Source: Aneurinibacillus thermoaerophilus (lineage in GTDB: Bacteria > Bacillota > Bacilli > Aneurinibacillales > Aneurinibacillaceae). From it: DNA of 34,134 bases. The position numbers and the translations under genes are program-made. Positions 23,461 through 31,814 of this stretch are shown here, piece by piece. The stretch is taken from assembly GCF_900099925.1 (NCBI RefSeq), contig NZ_FNDE01000040.1, forward strand, positions 1 through 34,134, given 5' to 3'. Position 1 is the first letter of the stretch. Each line of letters opens with the position of its first letter. The notes below the pieces were generated by a model, which saw only the letters and a list, made by a program, of their open reading frames with translations, was not told the origin of the DNA and did no database searches.

Positions 23461-24660
23461 ATGAAACAGAAACGGTCGCGGTTTGGTTTTTACATGGCAT
23501 TGCTGCTGTTTTCGTTGCTTTTGTGGCGACCCGTACACGCGGCGGAAGCCACGTCCCCGGTATCGTCGCCGCAGGACACGATTGTCCAAAGTCAGCTGGA
23601 GCGGCTCGACACGAAAGAAATTGAGGCATTCTGGCAAAAGGTGCTCGAAAAATACGGCGGATATCTGCCAGAAAGCGACGGCCGGAGCCTGTTTGAAATG
23701 GTGACAGGAGAGAAAGGATTTAGTTTTACCGAAGTGATGAAAGGATTTGGGGCATTTTTGTTTCATGAATTGCTGATCAACGGCAAGCTGCTTGGGGCTA
23801 TTCTCATTATTACCGTGTTCGCGATGGTGTTGGAAACGTTGCAAACCGCATTTGAAAAAAATACAGTCAGCATGGTCGCGTACGCGATTTCCTATATGGT
23901 ACTAATCATTCTTGCAGTCAATAGCTTCCGGGTGGCGGTTGATTTTGCTCAGGGCGCCATCCAAGATATGGTAGGATTCATGCTGGCGCTTATGCCGCTT
24001 GTACTTGTGCTTCTGGCATCGACAGGAGGGATCACTTCGGCGGCTTTATTCCATCCGATGGTTGTATTTTTGGTGAATACAAGCGGCACGCTTATTTCCA
24101 CTATTGTGTTTCCACTTCTGTTTCTTTCGGCGATTTTAAGCATTGTAAGCTCGTTTTCCGTCAAGTATCAATTGACGAAGCTTGCGCAGTTGTTGCGGAC
24201 GGTGAGCCTGGGGGTGATGGGAAGTTTTCTGACGATTTTTCTCGCCGTGCTTTCATTGCAGGGTGCGACGGCGGCGGTTGCTGATGGGATCGCCATTCGC
24301 ACCGCCAAATATGTTGCTGGAAATTTTATTCCGGTAGTTGGCCGGGTGTTTGCGGATGCGGCGGATACCGTAGTGGGCGCATCGCTGCTCGTCAAAAATA
24401 CGGTGGGGATAGCCGGCGTGCTTATTCTGCTTTTCCTTGTCGCGTTTCCAAGCTTAAAAATTTTAATGCTTGCTCTCATTTATCACTTATCTTCGGCGGT
24501 GATGCAGCCGCTTGGCAACAGTCCGGTGTTATCTTGCCTTGGCATCATCGGAAAGAACTTGCTTTACATCTTCGGAGCGTTGGCGACGGTCAGCCTAATG
24601 TTTTTTCTGGCGATCATGATCATAATTTCGGCGGCTAACGTTTCGGTTATGATGCGGTAA
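23461..24660 (+). CDS. spoIIIAE: Stage III sporulation protein AE
   Basis: The 399-residue precursor has a signal peptide (hydrophobic 10-22, then RPVHAAEA), a short exposed region to about residue 95, and then six to eight membrane helices. This is the usual SpoIIIAE layout; the protein is the large polytopic part of the feeding channel and resembles a permease. The site before ATG 23461 is weak (GTGAGAAAG), so translation may depend on coupling to spoIIIAD, 17 bp upstream. Confidence 0.95.
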   Translation: MKQKRSRFGFYMALLLFSLLLWRPVHAAEATSPVSSPQDTIVQSQLERLDTKEIEAFWQKVLEKYGGYLPESDGRSLFEMVTGEKGFSFTEVMKGFGAFLFHELLINGKLLGAILIITVFAMVLETLQTAFEKNTVSMVAYAISYMVLIILAVNSFRVAVDFAQGAIQDMVGFMLALMPLVLVLLASTGGITSAALFHPMVVFLVNTSGTLISTIVFPLLFLSAILSIVSSFSVKYQLTKLAQLLRTVSLGVMGSFLTIFLAVLSLQGATAAVADGIAIRTAKYVAGNFIPVVGRVFADAADTVVGASLLVKNTVGIAGVLILLFLVAFPSLKILMLALIYHLSSAVMQPLGNSPVLSCLGIIGKNLLYIFGALATVSLMFFLAIMIIISAANVSVMMR

Positions 24661-24673
24661 GGGGGAAACACAG

Positions 24674-25354
24674 ATGATGGCGATGCTTGTTCTTTGGCTG
24701 AAAAAACTCATTCTTCTTGTGCTTTTGGCTACGTTTCTTGATTTGCTTCTTCCAAGCAGCGCGTACAGCAAGTACGTAAAATTAGCAATGGGTCTAATTA
24801 TCTTGCTAGCTTTGCTGTCGCCTATTCTTGACTTATTTCATAAGGATATTTCGCTGACACAACTGTCGTTTACCGCAGGGGAAGCCGGGAAAGGAGCGCC
24901 CGACTTTGCCAGAATCGAAGCGTTGGCCAAAAGATTAGCAGCAGACAATGATGAACAGGCGAATCGTTATGTAGAGCAACAGATCGGCGCACTCATCAAA
25001 AAGCAGATTGAGGCCCAGCACGGAGTGAAGGTAGAAACGGTGGATGTGCATGTGCATCCAGACGGACAAAAAGCAAAGCAGCCAATCGAACGCATCTCTA
25101 TCATCGTAGCGTTGGATAAGCCCAGGGAAACGGGTACACAGGAACAAGGGCTTGGTATCGAGCCGATGAAGCCTGTAAAAATCGATATCTCGCTAGGGGC
25201 TAAGCCGAACTCTTCCACAAATGATAAACCGGTTGCTGCAACCACTGAACAATCGCATATGGAAAAAAGCATTACGACCACGATTTCAAATGCGTGGAAT
25301 GTTCCTGAAAGCACGGTGCTCGTAACCTGGCGAAACACCGGAGAGGAGGGATAA
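24674..25354 (+). CDS. spoIIIAF: Stage III sporulation protein AF
   Basis: The 226-residue protein has two N-terminal helices (about 5-22 and 33-52) and a soluble domain with the ring-building-like pattern QIEAQHGVKVETVDVHV. SpoIIIAF, AG and AH domains are thought to build rings in the space between the two membranes. It is slightly longer than the B. subtilis protein, mainly from a polar Thr/Ser/Lys-rich insertion around residues 155-190. The start may be 24674 or the next ATG, 24677; AAGGGGGAAACACAG precedes both. Confidence 0.94.
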   Translation: MMAMLVLWLKKLILLVLLATFLDLLLPSSAYSKYVKLAMGLIILLALLSPILDLFHKDISLTQLSFTAGEAGKGAPDFARIEALAKRLAADNDEQANRYVEQQIGALIKKQIEAQHGVKVETVDVHVHPDGQKAKQPIERISIIVALDKPRETGTQEQGLGIEPMKPVKIDISLGAKPNSSTNDKPVAATTEQSHMEKSITTTISNAWNVPESTVLVTWRNTGEEG

Positions 25355-25355
25355 A

Positions 25356-25940
25356 GTGAGCAAAGACGGAAAAGGAAAGCTGGGTACGTTGCAGTGGCTT
25401 GTAGTTGCAGGCGCATTAGGCGTTGCATTCCTGCTGTCCAGTTCATTTCTGGAGCTTGATAAACAGAAGACGAATCATGATTCTCCGCCGGCACAGCAAG
25501 AGGCACCAGCGTTCATACAGCAAAAGCGTGAATCATACACGATGGGTGAATACGAAGAGATGTATGAGAAGAAGCTCAAAGAAGTATTGCAGAACATTAC
25601 CGGCGTTGGAGAAGTATCTGTGATGGTCAATTTGGAATCAACAGAGGAAATCGTCGTAGAGAAAAATCGGAATAGCCAGACACAAACGACAAGAGAAGCT
25701 GACAAAGGTGCTACTCGCGATATCAACAATGAATCGACCCAGGAGCAAGTCGTAACAATGAAGGATGATGCCGGCGAACAGCCGATCGTTACGAAAACGG
25801 TAAAACCGAAAGTGCGCGGCGTCGTTATCGTTGCCGCCGGAGCGGAAAATCTACAGGTAAAGGCATGGATTATGGAGGCGGTACAAAAAGTTCTTGCTGT
25901 TCCTTCCTATAAAATCTCTATTTTACCAAAAAAAGCTTAA
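25356..25940 (+). CDS. spoIIIAG: Stage III sporulation protein AG
   Basis: The 194-residue protein has one membrane helix (about 11-29), a polar stalk and the EscJ/FliF-like ring-building domain with YEEMYEKKLKEVLQNITGVG and KPKVRGVVIVAAGAENL. In B. subtilis it forms a large ring in the intermembrane space. The GTG start lies 1 bp after the spoIIIAF stop and has GGAGAGGAGGG upstream, within spoIIIAF. Confidence 0.95.
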   Translation: MSKDGKGKLGTLQWLVVAGALGVAFLLSSSFLELDKQKTNHDSPPAQQEAPAFIQQKRESYTMGEYEEMYEKKLKEVLQNITGVGEVSVMVNLESTEEIVVEKNRNSQTQTTREADKGATRDINNESTQEQVVTMKDDAGEQPIVTKTVKPKVRGVVIVAAGAENLQVKAWIMEAVQKVLAVPSYKISILPKKA

Positions 25941-25952
25941 GGAGGCTGAAGC

Positions 25953-26549
25953 ATGGTGTTGAAAAAACAAACGGTATGGTTACTGTCAATGCTTGCCGTT
26001 CTTGTCGTGTTATCTGCTTATTATCTGGTGCAGGGTTCTTCCGGGCAGGTTCAGGTGGCGACCGGCAACATGAGCGATACATCCAAGGTGCCTCAATCTT
26101 CGCTGGCGACCGATGTTAAGACAGATATGAAAGGGGTAAGTGTAGAGACGAAACAAGTGGCGCCCAAGCCGGAAGGTATGCCGGTCACTACACCTTCGGA
26201 TGACTATTTCATCGGATATAAAATGCAGCGCGATGCTCAGCAGGAACAGGAGATGGGTCGGTTTATGGAAGTGATGACGAACGGCGACGCGAACCCGAAA
26301 GCCATTGCTGAGGCGAAGAAAAAATTAGAAGAGTTAGCCGCGCTCAAGGATAATCAGACTCAGGTAGAAGAGCTTGTGAAGTCTCTCGGCAGCTTTAAAG
26401 ACGTCGTTGTTATCGCTAAAGACGACATGGTTCGTGTTGTTGTGCAAGCTGAAACATTGAAAAAGGACAAAGTAGTCGAAATTATTAATGTTGTAAAGCA
26501 ACATATGAAGGTGCCAGGAAACAATATTGTGGTTAGTTACAAGCCATAG
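25953..26549 (+). CDS. spoIIIAH: Stage III sporulation protein AH
   Basis: SpoIIIAH is the mother-cell membrane protein that binds forespore SpoIIQ across the septal space. The 198-residue protein has one N-terminal helix (about 7-25), a polar linker and the conserved domain DDYFIGYKMQRDAQQEQEM through VKQHMKVPGNNIVVSYKP. It is shorter than the B. subtilis protein (about 218), mainly in the linker. AAGGAGGCTGAAGC precedes the ATG. It is the last gene of the operon, and a large hairpin follows. Confidence 0.95.
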   Translation: MVLKKQTVWLLSMLAVLVVLSAYYLVQGSSGQVQVATGNMSDTSKVPQSSLATDVKTDMKGVSVETKQVAPKPEGMPVTTPSDDYFIGYKMQRDAQQEQEMGRFMEVMTNGDANPKAIAEAKKKLEELAALKDNQTQVEELVKSLGSFKDVVVIAKDDMVRVVVQAETLKKDKVVEIINVVKQHMKVPGNNIVVSYKP

Positions 26550-26561
26550 GGTAAAATACGA

Positions 26562-26638
26562 GCGCGCAGAAAGCCAGGCCTGCGCTCCTTAGGAAATGTC
26601 CAACGTAATGGGAAGGAGCCGCCTGGCGTTTTGCGCGC
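26562..26638. other. Large imperfect hairpin after the spoIIIA operon
   Basis: The arms pair in three blocks: GCGCGC (26562-26567) with 26633-26638, GCCAGGC (26573-26579) with GCCTGGC (26621-26627), and GCTCCTT (26584-26590) with AAGGAGC (26613-26619). The first two blocks are almost continuous (AGAA opposite TTTT, one G-U), and a 4/1-nt bulge separates the third. No T tract follows directly, so it is not a classic intrinsic terminator, though it may protect the 3' end or end transcription inefficiently. Confidence 0.7.
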
Positions 26639-26726
26639 AGGTAGTTTTGCCAAGAGAATGATCCGGAGAAAAACACACAAAAATTGATAAATAATTCAGT
26701 AAAATGGTAACAAGAGGATTGCTTTG

Positions 26727-26735
26727 TGATATAAT
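26727..26735 (+). promoter_or_regulatory. Extended -10 promoter of accBC
   Basis: TGATATAAT is a perfect extended -10 box 57 bp before accB. The -35 region is weak (GTAACA at a 17-nt spacing). It separates vegetative accBC expression from the sporulation operon upstream. Confidence 0.65.
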
Positions 26736-26791
26736 ACATGATAGCGTTTTTACATACATAGAGCATATATTAAGTTAGGAGTGGACAAATT

Positions 26792-27322
26792 ATGTTCAAA
26801 ATTCATGAAATTAGAGAAATCATCAAACTGGTGGATCAGTCCTCTATCACCGAATTTAAAGTGGAAGAGGACGGAATGAAAGTTGTTATTAAGAAAGGTG
26901 GTTCTGCAAGCGTTTCCTATGTAGCGGTCGAATCGGCGCCACAAGCCGTTCCTGCACCTCAGGAAGTACCAGCTCCAGCGCCGCAAGCTGTTCCTCCTGT
27001 TCCGGCCCCGAAAACCGAGGAGGCTCCAGCGCCAGCTTCTCAGACAGCTCCGGTCGCGGCAGAACCAGTTGATGATACTGGTTTGCACAAAATCACATCG
27101 CCGATGGTAGGTACGTTCTATAAAGCGCCGGAGCCGGGTGCGTCTCCGTATGTGCAGGTAGGCGACAAAGTAAAAAATGATACGATCGTATGTATCGTGG
27201 AAGCAATGAAATTGTTCAACGAGATTGAAGCTGAAGTGACGGGCGAAATCGTGAAAGTGTTGGTAGAGGACGGTCAGCTTGTAGAATATGGACAACCTCT
27301 CTTCCTCGTGAAGCCGGAATAA
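26792..27322 (+). CDS. accB: Biotin carboxyl carrier protein of acetyl-CoA carboxylase
   Basis: AccB carries CO2 on biotin in the first step of fatty acid synthesis. The 176-residue protein has an N-terminal helical part (1-35), a long Pro/Ala/Gln-rich flexible linker (about 45-92) and the biotinyl domain with VEAMKLFNE (137-145; biotinylated Lys140). Phe follows the EAMKL core, as in other Bacilli. The start has TTAGGAGTGGAC upstream; accC begins 12 bp downstream. Confidence 0.97.
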   Translation: MFKIHEIREIIKLVDQSSITEFKVEEDGMKVVIKKGGSASVSYVAVESAPQAVPAPQEVPAPAPQAVPPVPAPKTEEAPAPASQTAPVAAEPVDDTGLHKITSPMVGTFYKAPEPGASPYVQVGDKVKNDTIVCIVEAMKLFNEIEAEVTGEIVKVLVEDGQLVEYGQPLFLVKPE

Positions 27323-27334
27323 AGGAGGGCTTCC

Positions 27335-28687
27335 ATGTTTAAGAAAGTTTTGATCGCAAACCGTGGAGAGATTGCTGTCCGTGTCATTCGAGCCTGTCAT
27401 GAATTGGGAATTCAGACGGTTGCCGTATATTCAACGGCGGATAAAGATGCGCTGCATGTGCGTTTGGCTGATGAAGCGTATTGCATAGGACCGACCGCGT
27501 CTAAAGACAGTTATTTAAATATGACGAATTTAATGAGCGTTGCGACGAAAGCTGGCGTAGACGCAATTCATCCTGGCTATGGGTTTCTTGCGGAAAACGC
27601 GGATTTTGCTGAAATTTGTGCCGCATGCAATATTACGTTTATCGGCCCTGATCCGCAGGCGATTGTAAAGATGGGAGACAAAAACGTTGCGCGTGAGACG
27701 ATGAAAAACGCCGGCGTTCCGATTGTTCCAGGTTCTGACGGGTTAATTGAAGATATCGAGGAGGCGGTTCGCGTCGCTGAGGAGGCCGGCTATCCGGTGA
27801 TTATTAAGGCGACGGCAGGTGGCGGAGGAAAAGGCATGCGCGTGGCACGTTCCAAAGAAGAATTGATCGCGTCCGTTCGCCAGGCACAACAGGAAGCAAA
27901 AAGTGCGTTCGGAAATCCGGGCGTATATCTTGAAAAATATTTAGAAGATACACGCCATATCGAGATTCAGATTATGGCGGATAAACATGGAAATGTATGC
28001 CATTTAGGGGAGCGTGATTGCTCTATTCAGCGCCGTCACCAAAAACTTGTTGAAGAGGCGCCATCCCCGGCATTGGACGAAGAAACGCGCCAACAGATGG
28101 GAAGCGCAGCGGTAGCGGCAGCGAAAGCTGTCAATTACCATGGTGCCGGCACAGTCGAGTTTCTGCTGGACAAAGATGGTCGATTCTACTTCATGGAAAT
28201 GAATACGCGCATTCAGGTAGAACATCCGGTAACAGAGCTTATTACCGGTATTGATCTGATTAAAGAGCAGATTATGGTGGCCGCGGGATACCCTCTGTCT
28301 TTCAAACAGGAAGATGTTAAAATTAACGGTTGGGCAATAGAATGCCGTATTAACGCAGAAAATCCTGCCAAGAAATTTATGCCTTCTCCGGGAACTATCA
28401 AGTTTTATTTGCCGCCGGGCGGTTTTGGCGTACGCGTGGACAGCGCAGTGTATCAAGGATATCAGATTACGCCATTTTATGATTCGATGGTGGCAAAAAT
28501 TATCACCTGGGGCAAAGATAGAAACGATGCGATTCAGCGCATGAAGCGGGCATTGTCCGAGATGGTGATCGAAGGTGTGCATACAACCGTACCGTTCCAT
28601 CTTAAGCTGCTTGAGCATGAAATGTTCGTGGAAGGGAACTTTAATACAAAATTTCTGGAGACATACGACCTAAAAATCAAAGAATAA
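27335..28687 (+). CDS. accC: Acetyl-CoA carboxylase biotin carboxylase subunit
   Basis: AccC uses ATP and bicarbonate to carboxylate the biotin on AccB. The 450-residue ATP-grasp protein has the N-terminal [34 protein letters not shown], the ATP-binding loop [11 protein letters not shown] (about 162-172), [12 protein letters not shown] and the catalytic [12 protein letters not shown]. It is full length for the family. AAGGAGGGCTTCC precedes the ATG. Confidence 0.98.
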   Translation: MFKKVLIANRGEIAVRVIRACHELGIQTVAVYSTADKDALHVRLADEAYCIGPTASKDSYLNMTNLMSVATKAGVDAIHPGYGFLAENADFAEICAACNITFIGPDPQAIVKMGDKNVARETMKNAGVPIVPGSDGLIEDIEEAVRVAEEAGYPVIIKATAGGGGKGMRVARSKEELIASVRQAQQEAKSAFGNPGVYLEKYLEDTRHIEIQIMADKHGNVCHLGERDCSIQRRHQKLVEEAPSPALDEETRQQMGSAAVAAAKAVNYHGAGTVEFLLDKDGRFYFMEMNTRIQVEHPVTELITGIDLIKEQIMVAAGYPLSFKQEDVKINGWAIECRINAENPAKKFMPSPGTIKFYLPPGGFGVRVDSAVYQGYQITPFYDSMVAKIITWGKDRNDAIQRMKRALSEMVIEGVHTTVPFHLKLLEHEMFVEGNFNTKFLETYDLKIKE

Positions 28688-28722
28688 TGACTAGATCCGA
28701 TACCTTCTTCAAAAGGCGCAAA

Positions 28723-28752
28723 TTGTATTCTTTGGTATACGTTTGCTATAAT
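28723..28752 (+). promoter_or_regulatory. Probable promoter of the Asp23-amaP-DUF2273 operon
   Basis: TTGTAT (28723-28728) and TATAAT (28747-28752) are 18 nt apart, 35 bp before the TTG start of the Asp23 gene. Confidence 0.6.
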
Positions 28753-28787
28753 AAGCAAAGAAGCGCACTTTGGAGGAGGTGTTATTT

Positions 28788-29195
28788 TTGGATACTGGTA
28801 TCGAATTTTCACAATTGGAGTTAGGGAAAATCGAAATCGCGCCTGAAGTTATTGAGGTCATTGCCCACATGGCAAGCGCTGAAGTGCCTGGAGTCGCGGG
28901 ATTGAGCAGCGGTATCGTTAGCGACTTTGTTGAACGTCTGGGGCGCAAGAGCAGCCGTGGAGTACGGGTTGACATTAAAGAAAAAGAGGCAACCATTGAT
29001 CTTTATATCATTGTAGAATACGGACAGCAGATTCCGGATGTGGCATACAAAGTACAAGAAAATGTGCGCGAGTCCATTCAGAATATGACGGGTCTTGTGG
29101 TCACGCAGGTAAATGTGCATATTGTCGATGTTCAGCTAAAGCAGGAGAAAGAGAAAAAAGCACCTGGCACCGAAGAAGTTCACCGAGTTCGATAG
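28788..29195 (+). CDS. Asp23/Gls24 family envelope stress protein (YqhY-like)
   Basis: The 135-residue protein is a typical Asp23/Gls24 domain: GKIEIAPEVIEVIAHMASAEVPGVAGLSSG, RGVRVDIKEKEATIDLYIIVEYGQQIPDVA and the final VTQVNVHIVDVQL, then a charged tail. Members are abundant cytoplasmic proteins tethered at the membrane, linked to envelope stress; in B. subtilis YqhY lies beside accBC and affects lipid synthesis. I set the start at TTG 28788, 6 nt after GGAGGAGGTG; the earlier TTG lies within that site. Next gene is amaP, 39 bp downstream. Confidence 0.92.
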   Translation: MDTGIEFSQLELGKIEIAPEVIEVIAHMASAEVPGVAGLSSGIVSDFVERLGRKSSRGVRVDIKEKEATIDLYIIVEYGQQIPDVAYKVQENVRESIQNMTGLVVTQVNVHIVDVQLKQEKEKKAPGTEEVHRVR

Positions 29196-29234
29196 GCGGA
29201 TTTTGTGTAAGATTTCGTTGCTAGGAGGGCGCCT

Positions 29235-29801
29235 GTGAATTTATTTGACCGTTTTATTTTGACGTTATACAGTCTTGCGCTTGTTGTCATTTCGTTGTTT
29301 GTCATGGCGGCGGGCCTGAATCTCATTTCGTCTGATTATATCACAGACACAATTAATGAAATTTATTCTTCGTCCGAAGTGGGGCTTGCCTATTTCGCCG
29401 CGGCAGCTATCTTCCTTTTAATCAGCTTGAAATTTCTGTTCACGAGCGTGCGCGGTGAGGGTCGAGCGCGAACACCTGCTTCCGTGCACAACCCAACAGA
29501 ATACGGGGACGTGCAGATTACGCTAGATACGATTGAAAGCATTGCTATGAATGCGGCGCGTCATATACGGGGCATCCGCGATTTGAAGGCGCATGTTCGC
29601 GCCGAAGAAAATCGGACTTCCATTCATGTCAAAGTAGCGGTGGATGGGGAAACACCAATTCCCGGCCTTGTAGAACAAGTGCAGCAAACCATTAAAGAGC
29701 GCGTGGAAACAATCGCCGGCCTCGGAATTTCCAAGGTGACGGTGCTTGTGTCTGAAGTGGCGCAGCCCGGGAGCGGAGCGCGCGTTCGACGCGTAGAATA
29801 G
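29235..29801 (+). CDS. amaP: AmaP-like Asp23 membrane anchor protein
   Basis: The 188-residue protein has two N-terminal membrane helices (about 7-31 and 50-68) and a C-terminal Asp23-like domain (from about 95, with NAARHIRGIRDLKAHVRAEE and ISKVTVLVSEV). This is the layout of staphylococcal AmaP, which anchors Asp23 at the membrane. The GTG start has TAGGAGGGCGCCT upstream. It lies between the Asp23 and DUF2273 genes, as in other Firmicutes. Confidence 0.88.
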   Translation: MNLFDRFILTLYSLALVVISLFVMAAGLNLISSDYITDTINEIYSSSEVGLAYFAAAAIFLLISLKFLFTSVRGEGRARTPASVHNPTEYGDVQITLDTIESIAMNAARHIRGIRDLKAHVRAEENRTSIHVKVAVDGETPIPGLVEQVQQTIKERVETIAGLGISKVTVLVSEVAQPGSGARVRRVE

Positions 29802-29811
29802 AGGGGAGCCT

Positions 29812-30030
29812 ATGTTCTGGCAGTTTATTCTCGAAAACCGGGGAAAAGTGTTTGGCTTGGCAGCAGGGTTTATTTTCGGACTGCTGTTTTTATGGGTAGG
29901 TTTTTTCAAGACGCTTATATTCGCTGTATTTGTGGCAACGGGCTTTTATTTTGGCCGCAAATTTGACAATGAAGAAGATATAGGCGAAGTGCTTGATCGC
30001 ATTCTTCCGGGAAGGTTTACGAAGCGTTAG
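29812..30030 (+). CDS. DUF2273 small membrane protein
   Basis: The 72-residue protein has two closely spaced membrane helices (about 12-30 and 33-47) and a polar end with FGRKFDNEEDIGEVLDRILP. This is the DUF2273 pattern, usually encoded next to Asp23 and AmaP. It probably joins them in a membrane complex. GAGGGGAGCCT precedes the ATG, 10 bp after amaP. Confidence 0.88.
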   Translation: MFWQFILENRGKVFGLAAGFIFGLLFLWVGFFKTLIFAVFVATGFYFGRKFDNEEDIGEVLDRILPGRFTKR

Positions 30031-30075
30031 CCATGCCCTCCGGACGAAGTTAAGTTTCAAGCTTATAGATTACAG

Positions 30076-30119
30076 AAAAAAGCGTCAAATTTCGTATGTG
30101 CGGGATTTGGCGCTTTTTG
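30076..30119 (+). terminator. Intrinsic terminator of the Asp23 operon
   Basis: AAAAAGCGTCAAAT and ATTTGGCGCTTTTT pair (one G-U) around a 14-nt loop, and the right arm itself ends in a T tract. It lies 46 bp past the DUF2273 gene. The rest of the 250-bp gap to nusB shows no gene; TATAAT at 30233 may belong to a nusB promoter with a poor -35. Confidence 0.82.
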
Positions 30120-30282
30120 ATGCCATGAAAAAAGAACACCAAGGTATTTCCAACATAGTAAGGATTTGATACACTCAGAGAATGGTTATTTGTCATGCAG
30201 GCAAACATATGCTATATAACTTTGACTGGGTGTATAATCGCTCTTACAGCTTTTTTAATACTTATTTAAAAGGTGGTAACAG

Positions 30283-30717
30283 ATGAATCGACGCACATCC
30301 CGCGAAAAAGCGGTACAAGTATTGTTCTCAGTTGATATGACACAGGCAGAACCAAAACAGGTACTAGAAAATTTGCTTGAGGAAGACGAGGGACAAGCCG
30401 AACAGAAGGAGCGAAACATTGACTTTCTAACTGATCTGGTAGAAGGCACCATAGCCCATCAGGCTGAAATCGATCGGAAAATTAGCCAGTATTTGCGCGG
30501 ATGGACCATTGGACGCTTGGCAAACGTGGATCGCGCGATTTTGCGCCTTGCCGGTTACGAAATGATGTACCGCGATGACATCCCAATAAAGGTAACATTG
30601 AATGAGGCGATTGAATTAGCCAAACGATACGGAACGGATGACTCTCCGAAGTTTATCAACGGCGTGCTGTCCAGCCTAGTGAAAGACTTGGAAAGAAGCG
30701 AGCAAAAAGGGTTGTAG
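30283..30717 (+). CDS. nusB: Transcription antitermination factor NusB
   Basis: NusB binds boxA RNA with S10 and helps rRNA transcription. The 144-residue all-helical protein begins [19 protein letters not shown] and contains [19 protein letters not shown] and [18 protein letters not shown], the standard NusB motifs. AAAAGGTGGTAACAG precedes the ATG. The Kae1-like gene starts 3 bp downstream. Confidence 0.96.
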   Translation: MNRRTSREKAVQVLFSVDMTQAEPKQVLENLLEEDEGQAEQKERNIDFLTDLVEGTIAHQAEIDRKISQYLRGWTIGRLANVDRAILRLAGYEMMYRDDIPIKVTLNEAIELAKRYGTDDSPKFINGVLSSLVKDLERSEQKGL

Positions 30718-30720
30718 CTG

Positions 30721-31701
30721 ATGGATGTTGTGCTTGGAGTGGATACGAGCAACTATCGTACGTCGCTTTGTCTTGTAGATATGCAAGGCCGGATTGTCGC
30801 CGAGCAAAAAGAACTGCTGTCCGTGGAAGCAGGAGAGAGGGGACTTAAACAGTCAGAGGCGCTGTTCCAGCATGTGAAGCGTTTGCCGGAATTGGCTCGC
30901 AGGATGAATACGGAAGGGTGCCGGGTGGTGGCGATTGCTGTCAGCCGTTCCCCCCGTCCGGTGGAAGGCAGCTATATGCCGGTATTTCTGGCTGGCCAGA
31001 TGGCGGCGGAGATGATGGCACACTTTTATCATGTTCCATTGTATTATACTTCGCACCAGGAAGGACATATCGCAGCAGGAGAATATACGCTGGCAGAGCC
31101 GATTTCCGCTGAAAAGTTTCTTGCTGTGCATCTGTCGGGGGGGACGAGCGAAGTGCTAAGTTGTACCCGTCTTCCAGGAGGATATGACATTGAATGCATC
31201 GGCGGCACACAAGATTTGCATGCGGGACAGTTGATCGACCGGATTGGCGTGGCGCTTGGCCTTCCATTTCCAGCAGGGCCATACTTGGAAGAAATGGCGC
31301 AAGAAGCAGAAGGGGAGGGCTTTTTTGTTCCGTCTTCGGTAACCGGCTATACGTTTAGCTTTTCGGGGCCTGAGGCGGCGCTTATGCGCGCGGTTCGGCA
31401 GGGGGTGCCTGCATCCCATATCGCTCGCGCGGCGGAGAAGTGCGTGGCGATTACGCTTGAAAAAGTGTTACGCAAGGCGGTGGAAGACGGATACCCGAAA
31501 GATATTTTGATTGTCGGGGGAGTTTCAGCAAATGCATACATCCGTAATCGCCTTACCAAGCGGCTTGAACACCCAGCGATAAAGGCGCGTCTTTATTTTG
31601 CCGATCCGGCGTACGCGGGGGACAACGCGTTCGGCGTAGCCCGGATCGGCCTGGCGAAATGGAAGTTACATAATAAAAACGAACATTTTTTTAAATTTTA
31701 G
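30721..31701 (+). CDS. Kae1/TsaD-like domain protein (peptidase M22 family)
   Basis: The 326-residue protein is a Kae1-like ASKHA-fold protein: phosphate-1 region LGVDTSNYRTSLCLVD, the metal motif HQEGH (His112, His116), the loop LSGGTSEVLS, and the C-terminal GGVSANAYIRNRL and DPAYAGDNAFGVA. TsaD, the tRNA t6A enzyme, has the same elements but is usually encoded with tsaB/tsaE elsewhere, and this protein differs in the loops around them. It is a paralogue seen beside nusB in Paenibacillaceae-type genomes, of unknown activity. Start ATG 30721 is 3 bp past the nusB stop, with AAAAAGGGTTG upstream. The nearby N-terminal residues replace the usual TsaD start. Confidence 0.85.
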   Translation: MDVVLGVDTSNYRTSLCLVDMQGRIVAEQKELLSVEAGERGLKQSEALFQHVKRLPELARRMNTEGCRVVAIAVSRSPRPVEGSYMPVFLAGQMAAEMMAHFYHVPLYYTSHQEGHIAAGEYTLAEPISAEKFLAVHLSGGTSEVLSCTRLPGGYDIECIGGTQDLHAGQLIDRIGVALGLPFPAGPYLEEMAQEAEGEGFFVPSSVTGYTFSFSGPEAALMRAVRQGVPASHIARAAEKCVAITLEKVLRKAVEDGYPKDILIVGGVSANAYIRNRLTKRLEHPAIKARLYFADPAYAGDNAFGVARIGLAKWKLHNKNEHFFKF

Positions 31702-31722
31702 ATGAATATTTCGTAATTTCCT

Positions 31723-31751
31723 TTGCTTTCTTTCTCCCAATTCGTTACACT
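31723..31751 (+). promoter_or_regulatory. Probable promoter of folD
   Basis: TTGCTT (31723-31728) and TACACT (31746-31751) have the ideal 17-nt spacing and lie 64 bp upstream of folD. Confidence 0.55.
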
Positions 31752-31814
31752 TTAGGAAGAGAGCAAAAAGCTGAGCTTTTGTCTCATTTCTAATTGGACG
31801 GGAGGATTTGCAAA

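Noticed and set aside
26750-27400. 216-codon open reading frame antisense to accB
   Set aside because: It is the low-complexity mirror of the Pro/Ala-rich accB frame, rich in Arg, Cys and Trp, with no ribosome binding site and no recognisable domain.
30222-30238. TTGACT followed by TATAAT upstream of nusB as a promoter
   Set aside because: The two boxes are only 5 nt apart, far too close to work together. TATAAT may still be a -10 with another, weak -35.
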